Assembly: GCA_002375695.1 (NCBI GenBank)
Contig: DFMO01000011.1
Coordinates: forward strand, 322,523-386,522
Source of the DNA: Flavobacteriaceae bacterium UBA3591
GTDB lineage: Bacteria > Bacteroidota > Bacteroidia > Flavobacteriales > Flavobacteriaceae
Direction: 5' to 3'
Length of the DNA stretch: 64,000 bases
The position numbers and the translations under genes are program-made. Below the pieces are notes generated by a model that was not told where the DNA came from, made no database searches, and saw only the letters and a program-made list of their open reading frames with translations. Each line of letters opens with the position of its first letter. The stretch's first letter is position 1. Shown piece after piece: positions 8,848 through 17,960 of the stretch.

Positions 8848-11688
8848 CTATTTTACAATCAAATTTGTAGCACTTTCTTTTCCATTTGCCGAAACTACCA
8901 CCTTATATTTCCCGTTGGGAAGATAAAACTCATTATTCTCGGCTCGTTTAACATCTATCTTCGCTTTTTCAAGCATTCGTTTCCCCTTTTCAGAAATGGT
9001 TAAATTATATGTCAAAACATTTACACCTTTATCTGCTTGTTGCGTTATTTCGTGCACGCTTTTACCGTTTTCGGCAATAATATTTATCGTTGCGGTTCCC
9101 GATTGTGGGGTGTAATACTGAAATTTTACCTCAGGCTCATAAGTTTCGCCCCAAGTATTCCATTTGCTCCCCCAACGCGGTGAATATTTTACCGTATCTA
9201 TGGGTGCCAAAACAATTTGAGAAAGGGTTTTATGGTTTAACTTTTGGAGCAGCGCTATATCAGCAATATAAATTGACCTACCGTGCGTACCTAAAACCAA
9301 ATGTTTTGCTTTTGGTTGTATTACCAAATCGTGAACTGCCACATTGGGCAGGTCTTTCGAAAAAATTTCCCACGATTCGCCACGATTAAAAGAAACATAC
9401 GCGCCATTGTCTGCTCCAACAAAAAGCAAATCTTCATTTTCAACATCTTCCTTTATTACATTAATAGCTGAAATAGGCAGATTGCCGCTTATATCTTTCC
9501 AGGTTGCACCGTAGTTGTCACTCATAAAAACATAGGGTTTAAAATGGTCCCAACGGTATCCATTTAAAGTAACGTAAACGCGTTCTTTTTTATGTGAAGA
9601 GGCAATAATTCTACTTACCCAAAGATCTTTTGGTAATGAATGCGAAATATTTGTCCAAGTTCCCCCGCCATCTTTAGAAACGTGAATTAACCCATCATCG
9701 CTGCCAGCATACAATAACCCAAATTGAAAAGGCGATTCGCTAATACTTGTTAATGTGCCATAGGCTACATTACCCGGCTTACCACCTTTGGTTAAATCGG
9801 TTGAAATAACCGTCCAATCATCTCCTTGATTCATACTGCGCAATAATTTATTACCTCCCAAATAGAGAATATCTTGGTTATGCGGACTTAATAATATAGG
9901 CGTTTGCCAGTTAAAACGGTACGGACTATCACCTAGCTCGTGTTTAGGTTGAATATAAACTGGATCGCCGCCTTTTCTATTTATTCTAAAATAATTCCCA
10001 AACTGAAATCCAGTATACACCAAATTGCTGTTTCTGTTGTCAATTTGCACATGCATTCCGTCGCCACCAATTAAAAACTGGTATGGATATTTTCCGTTTT
10101 GTAACCAACCAGGACTAGGCTTGTAATCATGGGGTCCTACCCAAACACCATTGTCTTGCAAACCGCCGTAAACATTGTAATTTTCTTCATTATCTACATT
10201 TACCGAATAAAACTGACCCACTGCAGGCGAATTATTTTTAGTCCACGACTTTCCATCGTCATAACTTATATTCACTCCCCCATCATTTCCGTCAATTAAA
10301 TGACCCGGCTGCTTTGGGTTTATCCACAATGCGTGATGGTCTACGTGGACGTTTTCGGCACCAATATTTGTAAAGGTCTTTCCGCCATCGGCAGATTTTA
10401 AAATGGGTACTCCGTACACGTAAATTTTATTAGCATCGCTGGGGTCTACATGAATTTTTCCGAAGTAATAACCATACGAGTAATACAAATCGTCTAAAAA
10501 ACCGTCGTGAGTTTTACTCCAAGTTTTTCCGCCATCATTGCTTTTGTAAATTTCGGCTCCAATAACCGGGGTATTAAATAGCGCACTATTTGCATCTTCT
10601 AAATATTTGGCCAAATCTGCTGGTTTTACCGTACCCACATCTACCATTTGCTTAACATTTTCGGCCCGATACTTTTCCTGAAAACCATTCATCTTTAAAA
10701 ATTGATTTAGCTTTTTATCTTCCAAAGCTAAAAATGTGGCAACATTCATAGTTTTAAAGTCATCTTTGGTAAGAATGTCGGTTTCCTCCTTTTTTTGTTC
10801 TTTTTTTCTATGAAATTGATTGTCTACAATTAAATACACCGTAGCATCATCGACCACAGCCGTACCCATACGCCCCATACCTTCGCCAATGGGCAATCCA
10901 CTATTTTTTACTGAAATTTTTGACCAACTATCCCCAGCATCGGTACTTTTATAAACTCCACTTCCTTGGCCACTGCCCTTAAAATTCCACGCTTTGCGAT
11001 CTTTTTCCCAAGCAGCCGCATACATGGTTTTAAAATTGGAAGGGTTTACCGAAATTTCTATTATTCCAGTTTCGTTATTTATAAAGAGGGTTTTCTTCCA
11101 CGTTTTTCCGCCATCGATGGTTTTAAAAACACCGCGTTCATTGTTTGATGAATACAAATGTCCTACCACACCCACAACTACCTCATCTGGATTGTTTGGA
11201 TTTATTAAAATACTACTTATATGGTGACTATCTTTTAAACCAACATTTTGCCAAGTTTCGCCTTTATCGTCACTTTTTAGCAAGCCTATTCCGGCATACG
11301 AAGACCGTGAAGCATTCACCTCACCGGTGCCAACCCAAATAGTGCCATTTTGCCAATCTACCGCTACACAACCTATGTTTTGAGTGGGGCTATTATCCAT
11401 TACCGAGGTAAAAGTTGTACCGTTATTATTTGTATACCAAAGCCCTCCTGTGGCATACCCAACATAAAATTCAATTGGGTTATTTGGGTTTACCGCAAAA
11501 TCTACAACGCGCCCACTCATGATACTCGGGCCAATATTTTTAAAGGGTAAATTTTTAACAATGGAGTTTTCACTTAGTTTCAGTTTTTGAGCTAAATTGT
11601 TTTTTAAAACTTCAGGAGAAGTAGCTGGTTGCTGTGAAAATGCAATAGTTGATAAAAAGCAAAACAGCAAAAGGGATAGTTTATTCAT
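8848..11688 (-). CDS. Secreted Asp-box (BNR/sortilin-type) beta-propeller protein
   Basis: 946 residues from ATG 11688, which gives a clean signal peptide (MNKLSLLLF ... IAFSQ); 38 in-frame codons upstream look non-coding. About ten Asp-box motifs of type SxDxGxTW are spread along the chain (SDDKGETW, TIDGGKTW, STDAGDSW, SNDGGKTW, SADGGKTF, SYDDGKSW, SKDGGGTW, SDNYGATW, SFNRGESW). They indicate two beta-propellers like the VPS10/sortilin and xyloglucanase fold. The last ~80 residues form an Ig- or FlgD-like strand domain ending GKYKVVVSANGKES. Often labelled glycosyl hydrolase, but I see no catalytic residues I can assign. It stands alone, divergent from the SDR gene. Confidence 0.75.
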   Translation of the reverse strand: MNKLSLLLFCFLSTIAFSQQPATSPEVLKNNLAQKLKLSENSIVKNLPFKNIGPSIMSGRVVDFAVNPNNPIEFYVGYATGGLWYTNNNGTTFTSVMDNSPTQNIGCVAVDWQNGTIWVGTGEVNASRSSYAGIGLLKSDDKGETWQNVGLKDSHHISSILINPNNPDEVVVGVVGHLYSSNNERGVFKTIDGGKTWKKTLFINNETGIIEISVNPSNFKTMYAAAWEKDRKAWNFKGSGQGSGVYKSTDAGDSWSKISVKNSGLPIGEGMGRMGTAVVDDATVYLIVDNQFHRKKEQKKEETDILTKDDFKTMNVATFLALEDKKLNQFLKMNGFQEKYRAENVKQMVDVGTVKPADLAKYLEDANSALFNTPVIGAEIYKSNDGGKTWSKTHDGFLDDLYYSYGYYFGKIHVDPSDANKIYVYGVPILKSADGGKTFTNIGAENVHVDHHALWINPKQPGHLIDGNDGGVNISYDDGKSWTKNNSPAVGQFYSVNVDNEENYNVYGGLQDNGVWVGPHDYKPSPGWLQNGKYPYQFLIGGDGMHVQIDNRNSNLVYTGFQFGNYFRINRKGGDPVYIQPKHELGDSPYRFNWQTPILLSPHNQDILYLGGNKLLRSMNQGDDWTVISTDLTKGGKPGNVAYGTLTSISESPFQFGLLYAGSDDGLIHVSKDGGGTWTNISHSLPKDLWVSRIIASSHKKERVYVTLNGYRWDHFKPYVFMSDNYGATWKDISGNLPISAINVIKEDVENEDLLFVGADNGAYVSFNRGESWEIFSKDLPNVAVHDLVIQPKAKHLVLGTHGRSIYIADIALLQKLNHKTLSQIVLAPIDTVKYSPRWGSKWNTWGETYEPEVKFQYYTPQSGTATINIIAENGKSVHEITQQADKGVNVLTYNLTISEKGKRMLEKAKIDVKRAENNEFYLPNGKYKVVVSANGKESATNLIVK

Positions 11689-11835
11689 CGTAGCGTATTT
11701 ATAAAATATGAAATTAATTAAATGCAATGGAGTAGGCAATAGTTTCAAAATATCATCTAAAAAAATTGAATATTTACTACATTTAAAATCTAATAGACTC
11801 AATTTCTAAAATTCGTTACATACCAAATAACACCA

Positions 11836-12639
11836 ATGAACTTAAATAACAAAACTGTTTTAATTACAGGCGGAGCATCTGGAATAGGAAAAATTATGGC
11901 CAGGCTTATGTTAGAGCGCAACGCCAAAGTGATAATTTGGGATATTGATAAAGAAGGAATAGAGAATACCATTGCATCTTTTACTAATTTAGGTACAATC
12001 GTGGGATATAAAATAGATATTTCAAAAAACGAAGAAATTGATGCAACTGCTAAAAAAGTAATTAAAGACCACGGCATTATTGATGTACTTATAAATAACG
12101 CCGGGATTGTAGTTGGAAAGTATTTTCATCAACAATCACCTCACGACATAATTAAAACCACCGAGGTTAACGCAACTGCGCCTATGTTAATTACCGCTGC
12201 CTTTTTAGGTGGAATGCTTCAAAAAAATTCAGGTCATATTTGCAATATAGCTTCATCTGGCGGACTTATTTCTAACCCAAAAATGACAGTGTATGCCGCT
12301 AGCAAGTGGTCGCTCATAGGCTGGTCAGACAGTCTTCGGCTCGAGATGAAACAGTTAAATAAAAATATTAATGTAACTACAATTATGCCCTATTACATTA
12401 ATACGGGTATGTTTGACGGTGTAAAATCTAAGATCCCAATTTTAAAACCAGAACCATCGGCGCTTGCCATTGTAAAAGCAATTGAAAAGAATAAAAAAAT
12501 GGTCACAATTCCTGGTTATATTTATAGAGTTACCCGATTAGGGCAAGCAATTATGCCCATTAAAATGTTTGACTGGTTTGCAGGAAAAGTTTTAGGAATT
12601 TACAAAACAATGGAACATTTTAAGGGTCGAAATAGCTAA
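11836..12639 (+). CDS. Short-chain dehydrogenase/reductase (SDR)
   Basis: 267 residues, classical SDR. Rossmann nucleotide-binding motif TGGASGIG (11-18), NNAG (87-90), catalytic Ser140 or Ser141 in IASSGG, and Tyr153/Lys157 in YAASK. The charged Asp36 after the second strand (IIWDIDKE) suggests NAD preference. The C-terminal part, with IPGYIYRVTRLGQAIMP, resembles SDRs acting on lipids or retinol-like substrates at membranes, but the substrate cannot be told. It is transcribed alone between the divergent propeller gene and the aminopeptidase. Confidence 0.8.
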   Translation: MNLNNKTVLITGGASGIGKIMARLMLERNAKVIIWDIDKEGIENTIASFTNLGTIVGYKIDISKNEEIDATAKKVIKDHGIIDVLINNAGIVVGKYFHQQSPHDIIKTTEVNATAPMLITAAFLGGMLQKNSGHICNIASSGGLISNPKMTVYAASKWSLIGWSDSLRLEMKQLNKNINVTTIMPYYINTGMFDGVKSKIPILKPEPSALAIVKAIEKNKKMVTIPGYIYRVTRLGQAIMPIKMFDWFAGKVLGIYKTMEHFKGRNS

Positions 12640-12725
12640 CTATTTTATTTTAAAAACAAATTACAAACTACTTAGAATTAGCACACTTTTAACCCTTCTA
12701 AACCCGCAGTTAATTTTATAATACA

Positions 12726-12733
12726 TAATTTTG
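12726..12733 (+). promoter_or_regulatory. Probable -7 box for the aminopeptidase gene
   Basis: TAATTTTG fits TAnnTTTG and lies about 90 bases before the ATG at 12824. No good TTTG box is seen at the expected distance upstream, so this is weaker than the rplU and sdhC promoters. Confidence 0.4.
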
Positions 12734-12762
12734 CAAATTGGCTTATCGCAATAGTCATAATA

Positions 12763-12797
12763 TTAGGTGTTGATACCGTTTATCACATAAAACCTAA
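12763..12797 (+). other. Leader hairpin before the aminopeptidase gene
   Basis: Inverted repeat TTAGGT / ACCTAA (12763-12768, 12792-12797) enclosing TGATA / TATCA (12771-12775, 12781-12785). It lies in the untranslated leader, 26 bases before the start codon, and has no T run, so it is not a terminator. It may be chance or a structured leader. Confidence 0.25.
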
Positions 12798-12823
12798 CAT
12801 TAATTATTATTAAAAATCCACAC

Positions 12824-14116
12824 ATGAAGTACGATCAAATTTCCAACAAACTATTTATTAAAAATCGCAAAAATTTTATGGCTCGAATGAAGCCTAAAAG
12901 TGTTGCCGTTTTTAACAGTAACGATATTTACCCTATAGGCGCAGATAGCACTATGCCGTTTCAGCAGTCGCGCGATTTATTTTACTTATCGGGTGCAGAC
13001 CAAGAAGAAACAATTTTAGTACTCTTTCCAGATGCGCCGTACAAAGAACACCGCGAAATGCTTTTTGTACGCGAAACTAATGCACATATTGCCGTTTGGG
13101 AAGGTGAAAAACTTACAAAAGAAAAAGCTACAGAAGTTAGCGGAATAGAATCGGTTCACTGGTTAAAAGATTTCGACAAGATATTTTACGAAGTAATGAC
13201 TCAAGCCGAGCGAATTTATTTTAATACAAACGAACACTATCGCCAAAGTGTTGAAACCGAAACGCGCGAAGATCGATTTATTAAAGCTACAAAAGCTAAG
13301 TTTCCAGCACATAGTTGGGAACGCAGTAACCCAATTTTACAATCGTTACGCTCGGTAAAAGACCCTATTGAAATTGAAATTATGCAGCAAGCCTGCAACA
13401 TTACCGAAAAAGGGCATCGTCGTGTGTTAGACTTTGTTAAACCTGGCGTTTGGGAATATGAAATTGAAGCCGAATACATGCACGAGTTTTTAAGAAATCG
13501 TTCGCGCGGGTTTGCGTACACCCCAATTATAGGTAGTGGCAACAATGCAAACGTGTTACACTATGTAGAAAACAAAGAACAAGTAAAAGACGGCGATTTA
13601 ATTTTAATAGACGTAGGAGCAGAATACGCAAACTATTCAAGCGATATGACGCGTACTATTCCTGTAGGTGGAAGATTTAGCAAGCGCCAACGCGAAGTAT
13701 ACGAAGCAGTAAAACGCGTTAAAGACGATGCTACAAAAATGCTCGTTCCAGGAACTTATTGGAAAGAATTTCACGAAGAAGTTGGTAAATTAATGACCAA
13801 AGAATTACTCGATCTAAAACTTTTAGACAAAGCCGATGTAAAAAACGAAGACCCCAATTGGCCTGCGTATAAAAAGTATTTTATGCACGGTACTAGCCAC
13901 CACATTGGTTTAGACACGCACGATTACGGAGTACTGTGGGAAAAGATGACCGAAAATATGGTTTTTACCGTTGAACCTGGTATTTACATTCCTGAAGAAG
14001 GTTTCGGTGTTCGTTTAGAAGATGACGTAGTAATCCAAAAAAGCGGTGAGCCTTTTAACCTAATGCGCAACATACCTATTGAAGTAGAAGAGATTGAGGA
14101 TATAATGAATAAGTAA
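12824..14116 (+). CDS. pepP: Xaa-Pro aminopeptidase (M24B, aminopeptidase P)
   Basis: 430 residues, standard length for the family. It removes N-terminal residues preceding proline. The N-terminal creatinase-like domain spans about 1-175 and the pita-bread catalytic domain 180-425. The metal-binding residues are visible: Asp263 in DVGAEYANYSSDMTRT, Asp274, His359 in HGTSHHIGLDTHD, Glu384 in EPGIYIP and Glu399 in GVRLEDD. No signal peptide, so cytoplasmic. Preceded by a likely -7 box and leader hairpin, and followed by a terminator-like structure. Confidence 0.9.
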   Translation: MKYDQISNKLFIKNRKNFMARMKPKSVAVFNSNDIYPIGADSTMPFQQSRDLFYLSGADQEETILVLFPDAPYKEHREMLFVRETNAHIAVWEGEKLTKEKATEVSGIESVHWLKDFDKIFYEVMTQAERIYFNTNEHYRQSVETETREDRFIKATKAKFPAHSWERSNPILQSLRSVKDPIEIEIMQQACNITEKGHRRVLDFVKPGVWEYEIEAEYMHEFLRNRSRGFAYTPIIGSGNNANVLHYVENKEQVKDGDLILIDVGAEYANYSSDMTRTIPVGGRFSKRQREVYEAVKRVKDDATKMLVPGTYWKEFHEEVGKLMTKELLDLKLLDKADVKNEDPNWPAYKKYFMHGTSHHIGLDTHDYGVLWEKMTENMVFTVEPGIYIPEEGFGVRLEDDVVIQKSGEPFNLMRNIPIEVEEIEDIMNK

Positions 14117-14139
14117 AAAAATAATTAATTGCAAATTTT

Positions 14140-14197
14140 AAACCTAACGAAGGCTATTTTACCGCTTGCGGATAAAAAACCTCGTTAGGTTTTTTTA
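14140..14197 (+). terminator. Branched terminator after pepP, abutting the next start codon
   Basis: Outer arms AAACCTAACGA (14140-14150) and TCGTTAGGTTT (14182-14192) with a T run to 14197. Between them sits a second small hairpin, CCGC-TT-GCGG (14162-14171). The ATG of the next gene is only four bases after the T run. Confidence 0.7.
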
Positions 14198-14200
14198 ATT

Positions 14201-14971
14201 ATGGTTTATTTTTACAAACAAATACCTATTAATTACAATTCTTGGGGGGACGGCCCAGCTGTAGTTTTGCTGCATGGATTTTTGGAAAGCTCCACCATGT
14301 GGCAACCTGTGATTGCACAGCTTTCTAAAAAGAATAAAGTTATAGCAATCGACCTTCCAGGACACGGAAAAAGTGGTACCATTTCCGAAGAACACAGTAT
14401 GGAATTAATGGCAGAAGTTGTAAACGAAATATTACTGCATTTAAATATTTCTTCGGCTACATTAATTGGTCATTCTATGGGCGGTTACGTTGCTTTGGCC
14501 TTAACCGAAAGATTTTCGGAAAAAGTAAATAAGTTAATTCTGCTCAATTCCAGTCCGTTTCCAGATTCAAAACAGCGACAAGAAAATCGTAATCGCGCTT
14601 TAAAGGTAATCGAGCAAAATAATAAAGCGTTTATAAGTATGGCAATTGGAAACCTTATTATTAATAGTGCTCGCGATAAATTTAAAAACGAAATTGAAAG
14701 TTTAAAAGCCGAAGCCTATACATTTCCTATTAAAGGCATAACCGCTGCAGTTAAAGGAATGCGAGACAGAAAAGACAGAAGTAGTGTATTAAAAAACTAT
14801 CCCAATAAAAAATATGTAATCTTATCAAAAGGGGATGCAATTCTACCTTTTAAAACCACAAAAAATATTTTAGAAAATGACGGTGTTACAGTAAAGACTA
14901 TCGAGGGCGGCCATATGAGTTTAATTGAAAATAGCAATAAAGTCTTAGAATTGTTAAACAAATTAATTTAA
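14201..14971 (+). CDS. Alpha/beta hydrolase
   Basis: 256 residues. Oxyanion segment LLHGFLESS (24-32), nucleophile elbow GHSMGG with Ser92, likely acid Asp212 in SKGDAIL and His238 in EGGHMS, so a complete triad. No signal peptide. Similar proteins act as esterases, haloperoxidases or lactonases; the substrate is not apparent. The start is fixed by the conserved first strand, which begins at about residue 8, yet it falls immediately behind a terminator-like hairpin, so the gene is either read through from pepP or transcribed from a promoter inside pepP. Confidence 0.8.
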   Translation: MVYFYKQIPINYNSWGDGPAVVLLHGFLESSTMWQPVIAQLSKKNKVIAIDLPGHGKSGTISEEHSMELMAEVVNEILLHLNISSATLIGHSMGGYVALALTERFSEKVNKLILLNSSPFPDSKQRQENRNRALKVIEQNNKAFISMAIGNLIINSARDKFKNEIESLKAEAYTFPIKGITAAVKGMRDRKDRSSVLKNYPNKKYVILSKGDAILPFKTTKNILENDGVTVKTIEGGHMSLIENSNKVLELLNKLI

Positions 14972-15033
14972 TTCTTGTAATATATTTAAATATATACTAC
15001 ATTTATTGCATTAACCCCCAAATTGATTTAACA

Positions 15034-15231
15034 ATGGTAAACATACAACCCCAAACTGTATTTTTGAGTCTCCTTTGTATAGCGTTTGGACACGATTATA
15101 TTATTACCCGTAAAATAAATAAACAAACTTTTCAATACGAATGTACGTGTTGCGGCGCGCAAACTTCAACCAAAAAGAAACAGAAATCGTTGATGCTATT
15201 AAACGTCAAGACCACACCACCTGCTATTTAA
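15034..15231 (+). CDS. Small protein with CxCC motif
   Basis: 65 residues. The N-terminal half, with CIAFGHDYIITRKINKQTFQYECTCC, resembles a family of small flavobacterial proteins I recall that share an AFGHDY segment and a downstream Cys pair. The C-terminal part is basic (TKKKQKS) and may be truncated: the +1 frame stays open for about 30 codons past the Cys cluster, so a frameshift cannot be excluded. Function unknown; metal binding by Cys residues is possible. Confidence 0.5.
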   Translation: MVNIQPQTVFLSLLCIAFGHDYIITRKINKQTFQYECTCCGAQTSTKKKQKSLMLLNVKTTPPAI

Positions 15232-15270
15232 GTTTAAAAACACCACTTTAATAATAGTGAGAGTTTAAAT

Positions 15271-16326
15271 TTACCCTTCTTCGTTTAATGCATTCCAACC
15301 GCGTGCTATCAATGGAATTTTAGCACCTGCACGACTAATTAAATGTACCCCCTCTTTTTTATTGGTAATATGACCAATTACAGATAAGTGGGGATTTCCT
15401 TTTATTTTAGGATAGTCGTCCATTTTTATTGTGAATAGCAACTCATAATCTTCACCACCGCTTAGGGCAATTGTAGTACTGTCGAGATTAAATTCTTCAC
15501 AGGTAGAAATAACTTGAGGATCTAATGGAATTTTATCTTCATAAATATTACAACCAACCTCTGAGTTTTTACAGATATGTAAAATTTCTGAAGACAATCC
15601 ATCGCTAATATCTATCATAGATGTTGGTTTAACCTCCAAACTCTTTAACAATTCTGGAATGTCTTTTCTGGCTTCGGGTTTTAGTTGTCTTTCAACTAAA
15701 TATGAATACGGCTCAAGGTCGGGTTGTGAGTTTGGATTAACTTTAAAAACTTCTTTTTCACGTTCCAAAACTTGCAACCCCATATAGGCTGCGCCCAAAT
15801 CGCCAGTAACCACTAATAAATCGGTATCCTTTGCTTCACTTCTATAGGTAACATCTTCTTTTGGCGCTGTACCAATGGCGGTGATGCTTATTAATAAACC
15901 TTTTGTTGAAGAAGTTGTATCACCACCAACTACATCTATATTATATATTCCTGCCGCAGTAGTAATTCCGGCGTATAATTCTTCCAAAGCTTCTACAGGA
16001 AACCTGTTAGATGCAGCAATACTCACAGTAATTTGCGTAGGTGTGGCATTCATTGCATACACATCTGAAAGATTAACAATAACTGCCTTATACCCCAAAT
16101 GTTTTAATGGCATATAACTTAAATCAAAATGCACACCCTCCAAAAGCAAATCGGTTGTTACAACCAACTGTTGCGCCGAATCGCACGCAATTACTGCAGC
16201 GTCATCGCCAATTCCTTTTACAGTAGATTTCTGTGTTATTTTAAAATTTTTGGTAAGATGGTCAATAAGTCCAAATTCTCCCAAACTTCCAATACTCGTA
16301 GCAGCGTTATCTTTATTTTCAAACAT
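15271..16326 (-). CDS. thiL: Thiamine-phosphate kinase
   Basis: 351 residues, near the usual 325-350. It phosphorylates thiamine monophosphate to the active diphosphate cofactor with ATP. The N-terminus has SLGEFGLIDHLT and GIGDDAAVI (AIRS/PurM-like ATP-binding fold), then TTDLLLEGVHFDLSYM and VVGGDTTSS, and later SMIDISDGLSSEILHIC with the metal-binding Asp residues. The C-terminus has ALSGGEDYELLFT. Single gene with a very good own promoter; the other thi genes are not in the window and no TPP riboswitch is seen upstream. Confidence 0.93.
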   Translation of the reverse strand: MFENKDNAATSIGSLGEFGLIDHLTKNFKITQKSTVKGIGDDAAVIACDSAQQLVVTTDLLLEGVHFDLSYMPLKHLGYKAVIVNLSDVYAMNATPTQITVSIAASNRFPVEALEELYAGITTAAGIYNIDVVGGDTTSSTKGLLISITAIGTAPKEDVTYRSEAKDTDLLVVTGDLGAAYMGLQVLEREKEVFKVNPNSQPDLEPYSYLVERQLKPEARKDIPELLKSLEVKPTSMIDISDGLSSEILHICKNSEVGCNIYEDKIPLDPQVISTCEEFNLDSTTIALSGGEDYELLFTIKMDDYPKIKGNPHLSVIGHITNKKEGVHLISRAGAKIPLIARGWNALNEEG

Positions 16327-16351
16327 GATAGTAGTCTCTCAACATTTTTTG

Positions 16352-16382
16352 CAAAAATACGGTAACCTATAGTTATAACAAA
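16352..16382 (-). promoter_or_regulatory. Promoter of thiL
   Basis: On the minus strand TTTG (16379-16382), 19-base spacer, TATTTTTG (16352-16359). It lies 25 bases before the thiL ATG and matches the consensus fully. Confidence 0.72.
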
Positions 16383-16468
16383 GCATATTAATGATTAAGA
16401 CTTGCCAAGTTTTGTTTCAATTTTGAATATAAAAACAGCTACATACAATTAATATTTAACGCCTTACG

Positions 16469-16501
16469 TTTGTTATAAAGTTGAAAATATGATTACTTTT
16501 A
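16469..16501 (+). promoter_or_regulatory. Promoter of the choice-of-anchor B / MbnPH cluster
   Basis: TTTG (16469-16472), 21-base spacer, TACTTTTA (16494-16501; last base deviates from TAnnTTTG). It is 29 bases before the ATG at 16531. Confidence 0.5.
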
Positions 16502-16530
16502 GCCCCTCTTAAACTTTATGAAACAATCGA

Positions 16531-17940
16531 ATGAAAAAATTCCTACCTATTTTAACATTATTATTTAGTGCAACTTTAATGGCTCAAACCCCTTGTGAAA
16601 ACGGCATGGCGGGACAATTTCCGTGTAATGGTTTAGACCTTCAATCTCGAATTAGCCTTGCCGAATTTAACGCAAATAAAGGAAATGACTCTTGGGGATG
16701 GACAGACCCACAAGATGGCCGTGAATATGCAATTATGGGTTTAGGCAACGGTACAGCTTTCGTCGATATTACAGACCCCATAAATCCTGAATATTTAGGA
16801 AAACTACCTACTCATACTAGTAGTAGTACTTGGAGAGATATTAAAGTATACAACAATCACGCCTTTATTGTGAGTGAAGCAAACGGCCATGGAATGCAAG
16901 TTTTTGATTTAACGCGTTTACGCAATGTTGCTAATGCCCCCGAAACTTTTAACGCAGATGCTCATTACAACGGTTTTGGTAACGCACACAACATTGTCAT
17001 CAACGAAGAAACAGGTTTTGCCTATGCTGTAGGAACCGGTACTTTTAACGGGGGACCACACTTTGTAAATATTCAAGACCCCGTAAATCCTATTGGTGCA
17101 GGTGGTTTTGGTGGCGACTTTTATTGCCACGATGCCCAAGTTGTAATTTACGATGGCCCAGATACAGATTATACAGGTCGCGAAATATTTTTTGGAAGTA
17201 ACGAAGACCGAATTTCAATAGTAGATGTTACCGATAAAAACAATCCTATCGGAATTTCAGTGGGTTTTTACGGAAGTGTAGACTACACACACCAAGGATG
17301 GCTAACCGAAGACAAACGCTACTTTATTATTGGCGACGAGCTAGATGAAGCTAATTACGGTTTTAACACCCGAACAATTATTTTCGATTTACAAGATTTA
17401 GATAACCCAGTAGTACATTTTGAATACGAAGCCGATGTAGCTGCAATCGACCACAATGGATACGTGCTTGGAGATCAATTTTATCTTTCGAGCTACAGAG
17501 CAGGTTTAAGAGTATTTGATATAAGCGATATTGAAAATAGAAATATGACCGAAACTAAATTTTTTGACACCTACCCTACAAGCAATTCGGCACGTTTTGA
17601 CGGAGCTTGGAGTGTGTACCCATATTTTGAAAGCGGAAATATTATTATTAGCGATATTGATAGAGGCCTTTTTATTGTAAGAGACCCATTATTAAGTGTA
17701 AACGAAAACAACCTAATTACTTTTGCAGTTACTCCTAACCCTGCCGAAGATATTGTGAATATTTCTTCAAAAGAAACTCCTTTACAAACAATTGAAATTT
17801 ATAATGTTCTAGGTCAAAAAATAATTAACTTAAATTTTTCAAATAGTTTTTCTGAAAATTTAGATGTTTCAAAATTACAGCCAGGAACATATATTTTAAA
17901 AATTAACAACACTACAACAAAGCATTTGTTAGTTAAATAA
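16531..17940 (+). CDS. Choice-of-anchor B family protein with T9SS type A sorting domain
   Basis: 469 residues. Signal peptide 1-19 (ending LMAQ). Residues 25-390 contain LVIVD-like repeats, seen as GNGTAFVDITDPINPEYLG, FVNIQDPVNPIG, ISIVDVTDKNNPIG and LRVFDISDIENRN, typical of choice-of-anchor B beta-propeller proteins. Residues 395-469 are a type A T9SS C-terminal domain (FAVTPNPAED, IEIYNVLGQKI, LQPGTYILKI). It is therefore exported and attached to the surface or released by the T9SS. First gene of a four-gene set ending in MbnP- and MbnH-like proteins. Ligand or reaction unknown. Confidence 0.8.
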   Translation: MKKFLPILTLLFSATLMAQTPCENGMAGQFPCNGLDLQSRISLAEFNANKGNDSWGWTDPQDGREYAIMGLGNGTAFVDITDPINPEYLGKLPTHTSSSTWRDIKVYNNHAFIVSEANGHGMQVFDLTRLRNVANAPETFNADAHYNGFGNAHNIVINEETGFAYAVGTGTFNGGPHFVNIQDPVNPIGAGGFGGDFYCHDAQVVIYDGPDTDYTGREIFFGSNEDRISIVDVTDKNNPIGISVGFYGSVDYTHQGWLTEDKRYFIIGDELDEANYGFNTRTIIFDLQDLDNPVVHFEYEADVAAIDHNGYVLGDQFYLSSYRAGLRVFDISDIENRNMTETKFFDTYPTSNSARFDGAWSVYPYFESGNIIISDIDRGLFIVRDPLLSVNENNLITFAVTPNPAEDIVNISSKETPLQTIEIYNVLGQKIINLNFSNSFSENLDVSKLQPGTYILKINNTTTKHLLVK

Positions 17941-17960
17941 TCAAATTTTATCCCCCAACT

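Noticed and set aside
16327..16530. TPP riboswitch near thiL
   Set aside because: The thiL leader is only about 20 bases after a well-matched promoter, too short for a THI element.
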